Shown one piece after another: positions 6,103-12,361 of a DNA stretch of 17,961 nucleotides; within the stretch, counting starts at the first letter, position 1, and each line of letters opens with the position of its first letter. A program made the position numbers and the translations under genes. The notes under the pieces were generated by a model. The model did no database searches. It worked only from the letters and a program-made list of their open reading frames with translations, and was not told where the DNA came from. Source of the DNA: JBDTSW01 sp051004675 (GTDB lineage: Bacteria > Actinomycetota > Thermoleophilia > Solirubrobacterales > 70-9); contig JBPCKC010000046.1 in NCBI GenBank assembly GCA_051004675.1, positions 1 to 17,961 on the forward strand, in the 5' to 3' direction.

Positions 6103-7571
6103 GGCTCGGGATTGTCGCGCAGATGGGTGGTGATCAGCGCGACGATCGCGCAGAGGGTAAAGGCCGACACGCCGAGGGCCCAGCCGCCTGCGACGTCGGA
6201 GAAGTAGTGGACGTGCAGGTACACGCGCGAGAGCCCCACCGCAGCGGCCACGGCGACCCCGGCCACGATCAACCCCGTGCCCCTGATCCGCTTACGCCAC
6301 AGAAGCGCGGCCGTCAGCCCCAGCCAGGCGTAGAGGACCGAGTAGGCGGCGTGTCCGCTGGGATAGCTCTGCCCGGTGACATCGACCAGGCCACCCGCCG
6401 GCCGCGGCCGGTCGAGCACCTCCTTGAGCACCGGCACCGCCACGTAGAGAACAGCCATGCTCGCGATCACCACCGCCAGCTCCGGCCAGCGCCGCCGCGC
6501 GCCGAGCACGATCGCGACGACGAGGCCGAGCGCCAGCGTCGCCCAAGCCGAGCCGAGCTGGGTGACCACCCTCGCGACATCCGTGAGCCAGTCCGGGTTG
6601 AGGTCGGCGGCGATCCCGAACGCCGCCTCGTCCCCCGGCGTGGGGCCGGGGTCGAAGGCGACGATCCCGGCGTAGCCGACGATGATGAACACCGCTACGG
6701 AGAGGGTCGCCAGCATCGCCGTGAGCTCGAGCCCGAGGTCCCCCGGCGTAAGCCGGTCCCACAGAAAGCGCGCCTGCGGCTTGATCCGCCGCCCGAGGCC
6801 GACGAGGGGGCGCAGGGGCGCCCGACGGTCCATCCACTCCACGACGCGCCGGCGGTTATCCGGCTCGCGCAGGAAGCGAATCGTGAGCACCATCGCGACG
6901 ACCGCAACCGCGGTGATCCCGAACAGGAATACGCCCCGTCCGGCCACGTCGGCGATCTGCTCGATGCTGCGCGACCCCAGGTATCCCAGGGCCGAGAAGG
7001 TGGCGGCCCAGAGGCCGGTGCCGAGCACGCTGTAGGGCACGAACGCCCGGTACTCCATCCCCGAGCTGCCGGCCACGAACGGCGCCAGGGCCCGAACCAG
7101 CCCGATGAACCGGCCGATCAGGATCGTCTTCCCGCCGTGACGCTGGAAGTAGCCCTCGACCTGCTCGAAACGCTGCTCGTCGATCCGCAGCTTCGGCCCA
7201 TGACGCAGGATGAAGCCGCGGCCCAGCCGGCGCCCGATGAAGAAGCTCGTCGTGTCGCCGGCCCAAGCGGAGAACCAGACGATCGCGATCGTGATGTAGA
7301 TGTCCGTGGCGCCCTGGCCGGCGACGGCGCCGGCGAGGATCACGAACGTCTCGCCCGGGACGACCAGCCCCACGAACGCGCCCGTCTCGAGGAAGGCGAG
7401 CAGGCCCGCGAGCAGGTAGGTCCACTCGCCGAAGAACTCGGACACGTCGCGCAGCAGCTCCTCGAGGTCGAGCGACTCGAACTGGTGTGAGATGAACCAG
7501 AAGCCCCCCGCGAGGATCGCGGCGATCACGCCGTAGCGGACCCACTCGCTCTTCTTCTGAGGAAGGTGCAC
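6099..7571 (-). CDS. DedA-family / PAP2 phosphatase fusion membrane protein
   Basis: 490 aa from GTG 7571, 11 bases after ispE, with AGGA 9 bases upstream. Residues about 35-205 are a DedA (VTT/SNARE-associated) domain: LETGAFVGLVVPGE (61-74), WAGD (103-106), GRRLG (113-117) and IGRFIGLVRALAPFVAGSSG (152-171). After a linker with basic stretches, residues about 280-480 form a PAP2 domain with the three phosphatase motifs: KEVLDRPRP (383-391), YPSGH (403-407) and SR..H..D (449, 455, 459). Known biology: DedA proteins include undecaprenyl-phosphate flippases, and PAP2 enzymes include undecaprenyl-pyrophosphate phosphatases. One polypeptide could therefore dephosphorylate and recycle the lipid carrier, although other lipid phosphates are possible. 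A longer frame upstream only shadows ispE. Confidence 0.9.
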   Translation of the reverse strand: MHLPQKKSEWVRYGVIAAILAGGFWFISHQFESLDLEELLRDVSEFFGEWTYLLAGLLAFLETGAFVGLVVPGETFVILAGAVAGQGATDIYITIAIVWFSAWAGDTTSFFIGRRLGRGFILRHGPKLRIDEQRFEQVEGYFQRHGGKTILIGRFIGLVRALAPFVAGSSGMEYRAFVPYSVLGTGLWAATFSALGYLGSRSIEQIADVAGRGVFLFGITAVAVVAMVLTIRFLREPDNRRRVVEWMDRRAPLRPLVGLGRRIKPQARFLWDRLTPGDLGLELTAMLATLSVAVFIIVGYAGIVAFDPGPTPGDEAAFGIAADLNPDWLTDVARVVTQLGSAWATLALGLVVAIVLGARRRWPELAVVIASMAVLYVAVPVLKEVLDRPRPAGGLVDVTGQSYPSGHAAYSVLYAWLGLTAALLWRKRIRGTGLIVAGVAVAAAVGLSRVYLHVHYFSDVAGGWALGVSAFTLCAIVALITTHLRDNPEP

Positions 7572-7582
7572 GGACCTGGTTC

Positions 7583-8422
7583 CTACAGGAACCCTTGAGG
7601 AGTGCTCACGATCGCGCCTGCAAACCGCGGGGGCAGGCGCGATGCGGCCGCGTCGGCGCCGGCGATGTCCGCGAACAGCCCGAACGCGGTCGGACCCGAT
7701 CCGGTCACCAGGGCGCGCGCGGCCCCAGCGTCCTCGAGGGCGACCAGTGCCTCGCTTATCTCCGGTCGCAGCGATAGCGCCGCGCCCTGCAGGTCGTTGA
7801 CCAGCAGCTCCGCGTACTCGATCGGTGAGGCCCCCGACCCCGCCGCGTCCATGAGCCGTCGCCCGGCCTCGTCCAGCTCGCCGGCGTCCAGGCCAAGCCC
7901 CAGCCGGTCGGCCTCCGCGTACACGTCGCCCGCGGAGAGGCCCGCTTCGCCGGGGATCAAGACCACGGCGAACTCGGCCGGCGCGGGTAGCGGCTCGACC
8001 ACCTCGCCGGCACCCGAGATGAACGCGAACCCGGGATCGAGCTGCGACGGCACGTCGGCGCCAAGCGCGCCCGCGATCTCGGCCAGGTCGCCGCGCGCCG
8101 GCGCCAGGTGACGGAGGATCGCTCCCGCATCGGCGCTTCCGCCACCCAGCCCGGCGGCCACCGGGATCCGCTTGTCGATCTCCACCCGCACCGGGGGCGC
8201 CCGCCACCCCCGCGCCCTCAGCTCGCCGAGGGCCGCGGCGACGAGGTTCGGCCCTTCGACGCCCGGGCACTCGACCTCGTCGCCATCCGCCTCGGCCTCC
8301 GAGAGGACGAGGCGGTCGGCGAGGGCAAGCGCGCAAAACAGCGAGCGAAGCTCGTGCAGGTCGTCGGGACGCGCGGCTCCGATCCGCAGCGAGAGGTTGA
8401 GCTTGGCGGGGGCGCGCAGCAT
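7583..8422 (-). CDS. ispE: 4-diphosphocytidyl-2-C-methyl-D-erythritol kinase
   Basis: 279 aa, the usual length. It phosphorylates CDP-methylerythritol with ATP in the MEP isoprenoid pathway, in the cytoplasm. It is a GHMP kinase: APAKLNLSL (4-12, Lys7), LHELRSLF (22-29, the DGYHEL region, here DDLHEL), PVAAGLGGGSADAG (87-100, ATP loop), GADVPSQL (121-128, catalytic Asp123) and VTGSGPTAFGLF (239-250). The start is ATG 8422, three bases after the rsmA stop. The frame extends to 8731 but that part overlaps rsmA and has no homology to IspE. Tight spacing to rsmA and to the DedA/PAP2 gene indicates an operon. Product supply to undecaprenol links it to its downstream neighbour. Confidence 0.94.
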   Translation of the reverse strand: MLRAPAKLNLSLRIGAARPDDLHELRSLFCALALADRLVLSEAEADGDEVECPGVEGPNLVAAALGELRARGWRAPPVRVEIDKRIPVAAGLGGGSADAGAILRHLAPARGDLAEIAGALGADVPSQLDPGFAFISGAGEVVEPLPAPAEFAVVLIPGEAGLSAGDVYAEADRLGLGLDAGELDEAGRRLMDAAGSGASPIEYAELLVNDLQGAALSLRPEISEALVALEDAGAARALVTGSGPTAFGLFADIAGADAAASRLPPRFAGAIVSTPQGFL

Positions 8423-8424
8423 CT

Positions 8425-9189
8425 CTACCCGGAATCCAACCGCCCGGCGAGGCGGAGAAACTCGCCGGGCGCCAGCGCCTCCGCGCGCGCGGCCGGATCG
8501 AGGCCCGCGTGCTCGAGGGCGACCCGCGCCTGCCGGCGCGACGCGAGGCCCGCCAGCTCCACCGAGGCCGCGAGGGTCTTTCGCCGGTGGGCGAAGGCGG
8601 CCCGCACGAGACGAGCGACCCCGGGATCGGCCCCCGGCCCGGTGCGGCGCATTCCCAGCAGGGCCGATTCCACTCGTGGCCGCGGGGTGAACACGGCGGG
8701 GTCGACCGCGCGCAGCAACTTGACCTCGCACGCGATCTGGACCAGCACGCTCGGCGCCCCGTACGTTCGCGACCCGGGCGCCGCCCGCAGACGATCGGCG
8801 ATCTCGCGCTGCACCATCACGGTCCAGGCCGCCACGGCCGGGAGCTCGGCGACGGTGCGCAGCAAGAGCGGAGTCGCGATCGAGTAGGGCAGGTTGGCGA
8901 CCATCCGGGTCGGCGAGGGGTCGAGGCCGGCGAGGTCGAGCCTCATCGCATCGCCCCAGAGCAGCTCGACGTTGCCGGCGTCGGCCGCGAGCGCGCCGAG
9001 CGGGTCGGCGAGGCGCCGGTCCAGCTCGATCACGTAGACACGGGCGGCACGCTCGGCGAGGCGCCGCGTCAGTACGCCCTCGCCCCCGCCCACCTCGAGC
9101 ACTACGTCGTCCGCCAGGATGCCGGCGCCCTCCACGATCGCATCCAGCAGGTTGGAGTCCGCGAGGAAGTTCTGGCCCAGCCTACCCAC
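8425..9189 (-). CDS. rsmA: 16S rRNA (adenine1518-N6/adenine1519-N6)-dimethyltransferase
   Basis: 254 aa, slightly short for the family (about 260-290). It dimethylates two adjacent adenines in the 3'-terminal hairpin of 16S rRNA, using S-adenosylmethionine, during late small-subunit assembly. Motifs: LGQNFL (4-9), LEVGGGEGVLT (31-41, SAM motif I, with G for the common P), VIELD (53-57), WGDAM (78-82), and the catalytic NLPY (99-102). A C-terminal helical domain follows with the F-HRRKTLAA pattern. The start is GTG 9189, with GGAG 7 bases upstream. It lies between tatD (48-base gap) and ispE (2-base gap), as in the conserved metG-tatD-ksgA-ispE order. Confidence 0.94.
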   Translation of the reverse strand: MGRLGQNFLADSNLLDAIVEGAGILADDVVLEVGGGEGVLTRRLAERAARVYVIELDRRLADPLGALAADAGNVELLWGDAMRLDLAGLDPSPTRMVANLPYSIATPLLLRTVAELPAVAAWTVMVQREIADRLRAAPGSRTYGAPSVLVQIACEVKLLRAVDPAVFTPRPRVESALLGMRRTGPGADPGVARLVRAAFAHRRKTLAASVELAGLASRRQARVALEHAGLDPAARAEALAPGEFLRLAGRLDSG

Positions 9190-9237
9190 GGGGTTTCTCC
9201 GAAGCCGCCCCCGGGGCCGGTCCGTTCGCGCGCCGGC

Positions 9238-10011
9238 TCACCAGCCGAAGGCGGCGGCCGCGTTGCGGTCCACCTGCTGCTCGAGCTCGGCGTAGGAGAC
9301 GCCGCGCGCCTCGGCGATCGCCTCGGCGGTTGCCACCACGTTGGCCGGCTCGTTGGGCCTGCCCCGCACGGGCTGGGGCGCGAGGAAAGGCGAGTCGGTC
9401 TCGACGAGGAGCAGCTCGTCGGGCACGAGCGCCGCGGCCTCGCGCAGCTCCCGGGCCCGGGGGTAGGTGGCATTCCCGGCGAACGAGCAGTACCAGCCCC
9501 GCTCCGCCGCCTCGGGCACGCGACGTGGAGGCGCGGAGAAGCAGTGCAGGACAACCGTGACGCCGTCCGCGCGGGCGGCCAGGGTCTCGAGGCTTTCGCC
9601 GACCGCGTCGTCGCCGGCCGCCGAGCCGCTTCGCATGTGGATCACCAGCGGTTTCGAGACCTCGCGCGCGATCTCGATCTGAGCCTCGAAGGCACGCCGC
9701 TGGTCGTCGCGGGGCGCCCGGTCGCGGAAGTAGTCGAGCCCCGTCTCCCCCACCGCCGCCACCGCCGGGTGGGCCGCGAGCCGCGCGAGGTCGGTCGCGG
9801 CGGCATCGTCGAACCCGGCGGCCGAGTTCGGATGCCGGCCCACGCTCGCGAAGACCCCCTCGTGCGCCTCGGCCGCGGCGATCGCCTCTCGATTCGTCGC
9901 CTCGTCGAGGCCGACGGTAAGGATGCGAGCGACCCCCGCCGCCATCGCCACCACGACCAGCTCGGCGTCGTCGGGCTCGCAAAGGCCGAGGTGGGCATGC
10001 GTATCGACCAC
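9238..10011 (-). CDS. tatD: TatD-family metal-dependent hydrolase / DNase
   Basis: 257 aa, standard length. A cytoplasmic TIM-barrel amidohydrolase-type enzyme; characterised members are 3'-5' exonucleases or endonucleases, and the cellular role of most is unsettled. Metal-binding motifs are in order: VDTHAHL (2-8), VGRHPN (57-62), VGETGLDY (87-94, Glu89), VIHMR (123-127), LHCFS (155-159) and VETDSPFL (203-210, Asp206), followed by the family's typical RGRPNEP. The start is GTG 10011 with TAGACT six bases upstream and no Shine-Dalgarno, so it probably heads the tatD-rsmA-ispE operon even though metG lies 221 bases upstream on the same strand. Confidence 0.92.
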   Translation of the reverse strand: MVDTHAHLGLCEPDDAELVVVAMAAGVARILTVGLDEATNREAIAAAEAHEGVFASVGRHPNSAAGFDDAAATDLARLAAHPAVAAVGETGLDYFRDRAPRDDQRRAFEAQIEIAREVSKPLVIHMRSGSAAGDDAVGESLETLAARADGVTVVLHCFSAPPRRVPEAAERGWYCSFAGNATYPRARELREAAALVPDELLLVETDSPFLAPQPVRGRPNEPANVVATAEAIAEARGVSYAELEQQVDRNAAAAFGW

Positions 10012-10017
10012 GCGGAG

Positions 10018-10023
10018 AGTCTA
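10018..10023 (-). promoter_or_regulatory. -10 box for tatD operon, probable leaderless start
   Basis: TAGACT on the minus strand ends six bases before GTG 10011. A TTGAGG lies 15 bases upstream as a possible -35 with a short spacer. Confidence 0.5.
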
Positions 10024-10059
10024 GGAGCCGCACGGGCACCTCAAGCGGCGCCCCGCACC

Positions 10060-10107
10060 AAGCGTCCTGCCCTGACCCCGGACCGGGGGAAGCGGGCAGG
10101 ACACTTC
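10060..10107 (-). repeat. Interspersed inverted-repeat unit, copy 1
   Basis: AAGCGTCCTGCCC (10060-10072) and GGGCAGGACACTT (10094-10106) are inverted with one mismatch, which becomes a G-U pair only in minus-strand RNA. The loop holds an inner CCCCG/CGGGG stem. The unit lies between metG and tatD. Confidence 0.65.
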
Positions 10108-10131
10108 GCACGGGCGCCCTCCGAGCTCGCG

Positions 10132-10179
10132 GAGCGTCCTGTTTGGTCCACGTCGAGGGTGAAGCGGGCAGGACACTTC
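10132..10179 (-). repeat. Interspersed inverted-repeat unit, copy 2
   Basis: GAGCGTCCTG (10132-10141) pairs with CAGGACACTTC (10169-10179), again with a G-U pair in minus-strand RNA. The right arm and the preceding GAAGCGGG are identical to copy 1, while the loop differs. The unit has the same 48-base span as copy 1 and lies 54 bases after the metG stop. The rest of the 10012-10232 spacer shows no gene. Confidence 0.65.
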
Positions 10180-10232
10180 GTGGAGGGTGGGGAGCGGGCA
10201 GACGAGGAAGGTCCGCAGCTCGTAGCGCTTGG

Positions 10233-11741
10233 TTACGTCTCGATCCTGGGGAACAGCGGCGGTATCCGCTCGATCGTCTGCCCGCCCGCTCGCGCGCCGA
10301 ACGCGTCGAGCTCGCGATTGCCCTCGGCCAGGGCGTCGAGGAGGCGACCGCCGGTGTGCGGCAGGAACGGGAGCAGGAGGAGCGCCAGGAAGCGGATGCC
10401 CTCGGCCAGCGAGTAGAGCACGACGTCGAGGCGCCCCGCCTGGGCCTCCTCCTTGGCGAGGTCCCACGGCCGCGCCTCCTCGACGTAGCGGTTGAGGCGC
10501 CGCACGCGCAGCCAGATCGCTTCGAGGGCCGCCGTCAACTCGACCTCGTCGAGCAGCTCGCGAACCTTCCCGTCGAGCCCCGCCAAGCCGTCGTCCCCCT
10601 CGCTCAAAACCGGGTCCGGCTCGGCCTCCGGCACGACCCCGTCGCGGTAGCGCTCGATCATCGCCAGGGTCCGACTGGCGAGGTTCCCCCAGTCGTTGGC
10701 CAGCTCGGCCTGGTAGCGCCGCTCGAAGCCCTCCGTCGAGACCGCGCCGTCCTGCCCGAACGAGACCTCGCGGAAGCAGTAGAAGCGCAGGGCGTCGGCG
10801 CCGAAGCGCTCGATCACCGCGACCGGGTCGAGGACGTTGCCGAGCGACTTCGACATCTTGTGGCCCTCCATCAGCAGGTAGCCGTGGATCAGCTCGCGCT
10901 GCGGCACCTCGATCCCCGCGGCCATGCAGAACGCCGGCCAATAGACCGCGTGGAACTTGAGGATGTCTTTGGCCAGGATGTGCCAGGAAGCCGGCCAGAA
11001 GCGCTGCGTGAGGTCCTCCCCCTCGCGCCCGAAGGAGAGCGCCGTGTAGTAGTTGAGGAGAGCGTCGAACCAGACGTACATCACCTGGTCGGGATCCCAT
11101 GGGAGCGGCACGCCCCAGGTGAGCTTCGGGCGCGAGAGCGAGACGTCCTGAAGCCCCGACCCGATGAACGACAGTGCCTCGTTGGCCCGGAAGCGCGGGA
11201 CGACCCAGTCCGGCCGCTCGGCGTAGAGCTTCTCCAGCGGCTCCTGGAAAGTCGAGAGGCGAAAGAACCAGTTGTTCTCCTGCTCGCGCTCCAGGGGGAT
11301 CCTGTGGATCGGGCAGGTGTTGCCCTCCCCCAGCTCCGACTCGGTCTTGAAGTCGGCGCAGCGCGGGCAGTACCAGCCCTCGTAGCTGCCCTCGTACACG
11401 TGGCCGTTGTCGTGGACGCGCTGGATCACCTCCTGCACGCGCGAGATGTGCCGCGGGTCGCTGGTGCGGATGAAGAAGTCGTGCGATGAGCCGACCAGCG
11501 CCCCCATCTCCTCGAACCGCGGAGCGTTGCGGTCGGCCAGCTCCTTCGGGGTCACTCCCTCGCGCTCGGCCGCCTGGGCCACCGGCTCGCCGTGCTCGTC
11601 GGTGCCCGTCAGGAAAAACACGTCCTCGCCACGCTGGCGCTGGTGGCGGGCCACGACGTCGGCGGCGATCGTCGAGTACGCGTGGCCGAGGTGCGGCTCG
11701 GCGTTCACGTAGAAGATGGGGGTTGTGACGTAGAACGGCAC
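10233..11741 (-). CDS. metG: Methionyl-tRNA synthetase
   Basis: 502 aa from GTG 11741, the size of the short form without the C-terminal tRNA-binding domain. It charges tRNA-Met with methionine in the cytoplasm. Class I motifs: HLGH (17-20, HIGH), TGTDEHG (45-51), and HKMSKSLGN (from 294, KMSKS). A zinc knuckle with ligands Cys125, Cys128, Cys143 and His146 has the C-C-C-H set known from Thermus MetRS. A C-terminal anticodon-binding helical domain with RVRRLNRYVEEARPWDLAK follows. The open frame extends 22 codons upstream, but homology begins at VPFYVTTPIFYVN, so GTG 11741 is chosen. No Shine-Dalgarno is present; TACTCT lies 10 bases upstream. It is followed by two hairpin repeats and then tatD. 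Confidence 0.95.
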   Translation of the reverse strand: MPFYVTTPIFYVNAEPHLGHAYSTIAADVVARHQRQRGEDVFFLTGTDEHGEPVAQAAEREGVTPKELADRNAPRFEEMGALVGSSHDFFIRTSDPRHISRVQEVIQRVHDNGHVYEGSYEGWYCPRCADFKTESELGEGNTCPIHRIPLEREQENNWFFRLSTFQEPLEKLYAERPDWVVPRFRANEALSFIGSGLQDVSLSRPKLTWGVPLPWDPDQVMYVWFDALLNYYTALSFGREGEDLTQRFWPASWHILAKDILKFHAVYWPAFCMAAGIEVPQRELIHGYLLMEGHKMSKSLGNVLDPVAVIERFGADALRFYCFREVSFGQDGAVSTEGFERRYQAELANDWGNLASRTLAMIERYRDGVVPEAEPDPVLSEGDDGLAGLDGKVRELLDEVELTAALEAIWLRVRRLNRYVEEARPWDLAKEEAQAGRLDVVLYSLAEGIRFLALLLLPFLPHTGGRLLDALAEGNRELDAFGARAGGQTIERIPPLFPRIET

Positions 11742-11751
11742 GGGGCCGCGC

Positions 11752-11757
11752 AGAGTA
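11752..11757 (-). promoter_or_regulatory. Possible -10 box for metG
   Basis: TACTCT on the minus strand ends 10 bases before GTG 11741, so the 5' untranslated region would be only a few bases. It directly follows the hairpin at 11767-11810. No -35 is evident. Confidence 0.35.
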
Positions 11758-11766
11758 CGCGGCCGC

Positions 11767-11810
11767 GCCTTGCCCTGAGATGGGGTCCGCGCCCCACTTT
11801 GGGGCAAGGC
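11767..11810 (-). other. Nested/alternative hairpin between lipoprotein gene and metG
   Basis: Outer arms GCCTTGCCC (11767-11775) and GGGCAAGGC (11802-11810) are a perfect 9-bp inverted repeat. Inside, TGGGG (11781-11785) can pair with CCCCA (11792-11796), but that same segment, as GCCCCA, can instead pair with TGGGGC (11800-11805) around a 3-base loop. The structure lies 16 bases after the lipoprotein stop and could terminate that gene; no U-run follows. Confidence 0.5.
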
Positions 11811-11825
11811 GGCGCGGTCGGCGCC

Positions 11826-12158
11826 TTACTCCGGGGGCTTTTCGGGGGGGTCGAGCTGGTTCAGGCCCTTGTGCACGATCTCCTCGCAGTCGTCGGGGAA
11901 CGGCGGCACGACCACCACGCCGACGTTGCCCACCTTCGAGGTGATGATGTCGCCGGCGCTCTCGGACTCGGCCTTCGAGATCGCGTCCGCGCTCTTCAGC
12001 ACCTCCGAGACCTCGCAGAAGGGATCACCGCCCACGGTTCCGTCCTCGACCTTCGCGGCGTCCTCGATCTTGCCCTCCGAGAACCGCTCTCCCTCGCCGC
12101 CGCAGCCCGCGAGCGCCAGTGCCCCCGCGATCCCTGCCAGCCACCCCGCGTTCCTCAT
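11826..12158 (-). CDS. Small putative lipoprotein, function unknown
   Basis: 110 aa. A short N-terminus (MRNAGW), a hydrophobic stretch and the lipobox LAGC place the modified cysteine at residue 19, so the mature protein of about 92 residues should be anchored on the outer face of the membrane. The mature part is acidic (many D and E), with two further cysteines (FCEV and DDCEE), and ends in a proline-rich tail. I do not recognise the family. The start ATG 12158 and the first codons come from the last copy of a 17-bp tandem repeat. The ATG overlaps the stop of a tiny upstream frame (ATGA). It is likely a single-gene unit with promoter at 12250-12255. Confidence 0.7.
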   Translation of the reverse strand: MRNAGWLAGIAGALALAGCGGEGERFSEGKIEDAAKVEDGTVGGDPFCEVSEVLKSADAISKAESESAGDIITSKVGNVGVVVVPPFPDDCEEIVHKGLNQLDPPEKPPE

Positions 12159-12175
12159 CGCCCCGCGTTCCTCAT
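12155..12175 (-). CDS. Six-codon ORF overlapping the lipoprotein start
   Basis: ATG 12175 encodes MRNAGR and then TGA, which overlaps the lipoprotein ATG as ATGA. Its first five codons are identical to the start of the lipoprotein because both come from the 17-bp repeat. It could deliver terminating ribosomes to the lipoprotein start. Whether it is translated is unknown. Confidence 0.3.
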   Translation of the reverse strand: MRNAGR

Positions 12176-12243
12176 CGCCCCGCGGTCCTCATCGCCCCGC
12201 GGTCCGCATCGCCCCGCGCTTCGCATCGCCCCGCGCTCCGCAT
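12172..12243 (-). CDS. Possible 23-codon leader ORF encoded by the tandem repeat
   Basis: ATG 12243 lies six bases after a TAGGTT -10 box, so it would be the leaderless first start codon of this unit. It encodes an arginine-rich 23-residue peptide starting MRSAGRCEARGDAD and ends in TGA overlapping the ATG at 12175. The peptide itself has no recognisable function; translation is inferred from the promoter position only. Confidence 0.3.
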   Translation of the reverse strand: MRSAGRCEARGDADRGAMRTAGR

Positions 12244-12249
12244 CGGCGA

Positions 12250-12255
12250 AACCTA
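12250..12255 (-). promoter_or_regulatory. -10 box for lipoprotein unit
   Basis: TAGGTT on the minus strand ends six bases before ATG 12243, the first ATG of the tandem array. The same box-to-start spacing occurs at glmU, pucR and tatD. The rest of 12256-12308 shows no gene. Confidence 0.45.
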
Positions 12256-12308
12256 TCCGGCCGGGCGGTCGACGGGCGCCGCGACAGAACGATCCGCGCC
12301 CGGGCAAA

Positions 12309-12340
12309 GAGAAGGGACGGCCCGAAGGCCGCCCCTCTTC
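12309..12340 (-). terminator. Strong UUCG-loop terminator of the secreted-protein gene
   Basis: On the minus strand a stem of about 14 positions (arms 12340-12327 and 12322-12309) closes on a TTCG tetraloop, 21 bases after the stop codon. Two non-Watson-Crick positions become G-U pairs only in minus-strand RNA, which fixes the functional strand. Three T follow the stem. Confidence 0.75.
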
Positions 12341-12361
12341 CAGGATTCAGCTACCGCGGGC

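Larger units (their letters stand above)
12141..12245 (-). repeat. 17-bp tandem repeat spanning the lipoprotein start
   Basis: Five full units run from 12156 to 12240, each of the form CATCGCCCCGCGnnCCn on the plus strand with small variations. Partial units flank them at 12141-12155 and 12241-12245. Read on the minus strand, every unit supplies an ATG, and most supply an AGGA or CGGA, so the array contains six ATGs including the lipoprotein start. Because 17 is not a multiple of 3, successive ATGs are in different frames. Confidence 0.9.

Noticed and set aside
7572..8336. N-terminal extension of the DedA/PAP2 protein
   Set aside because: It is arginine/glycine/proline-rich shadow sequence in another frame of ispE; GTG 7571 with AGGA upstream is the natural start.
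8423..8731. N-terminal extension of IspE
   Set aside because: It overlaps rsmA in another frame, and IspE homology starts at ATG 8422.
8509..10416. 635-codon plus-strand open frame across rsmA, tatD and part of metG
   Set aside because: Long antisense frames are expected in very GC-rich DNA; the residues are low-complexity shadow, and the minus-strand genes carry all the family motifs.
12119..12310. Possible CRISPR array in the repeated region
   Set aside because: The units are 17 bp, directly adjacent and without unique spacers, so this is a tandem repeat.
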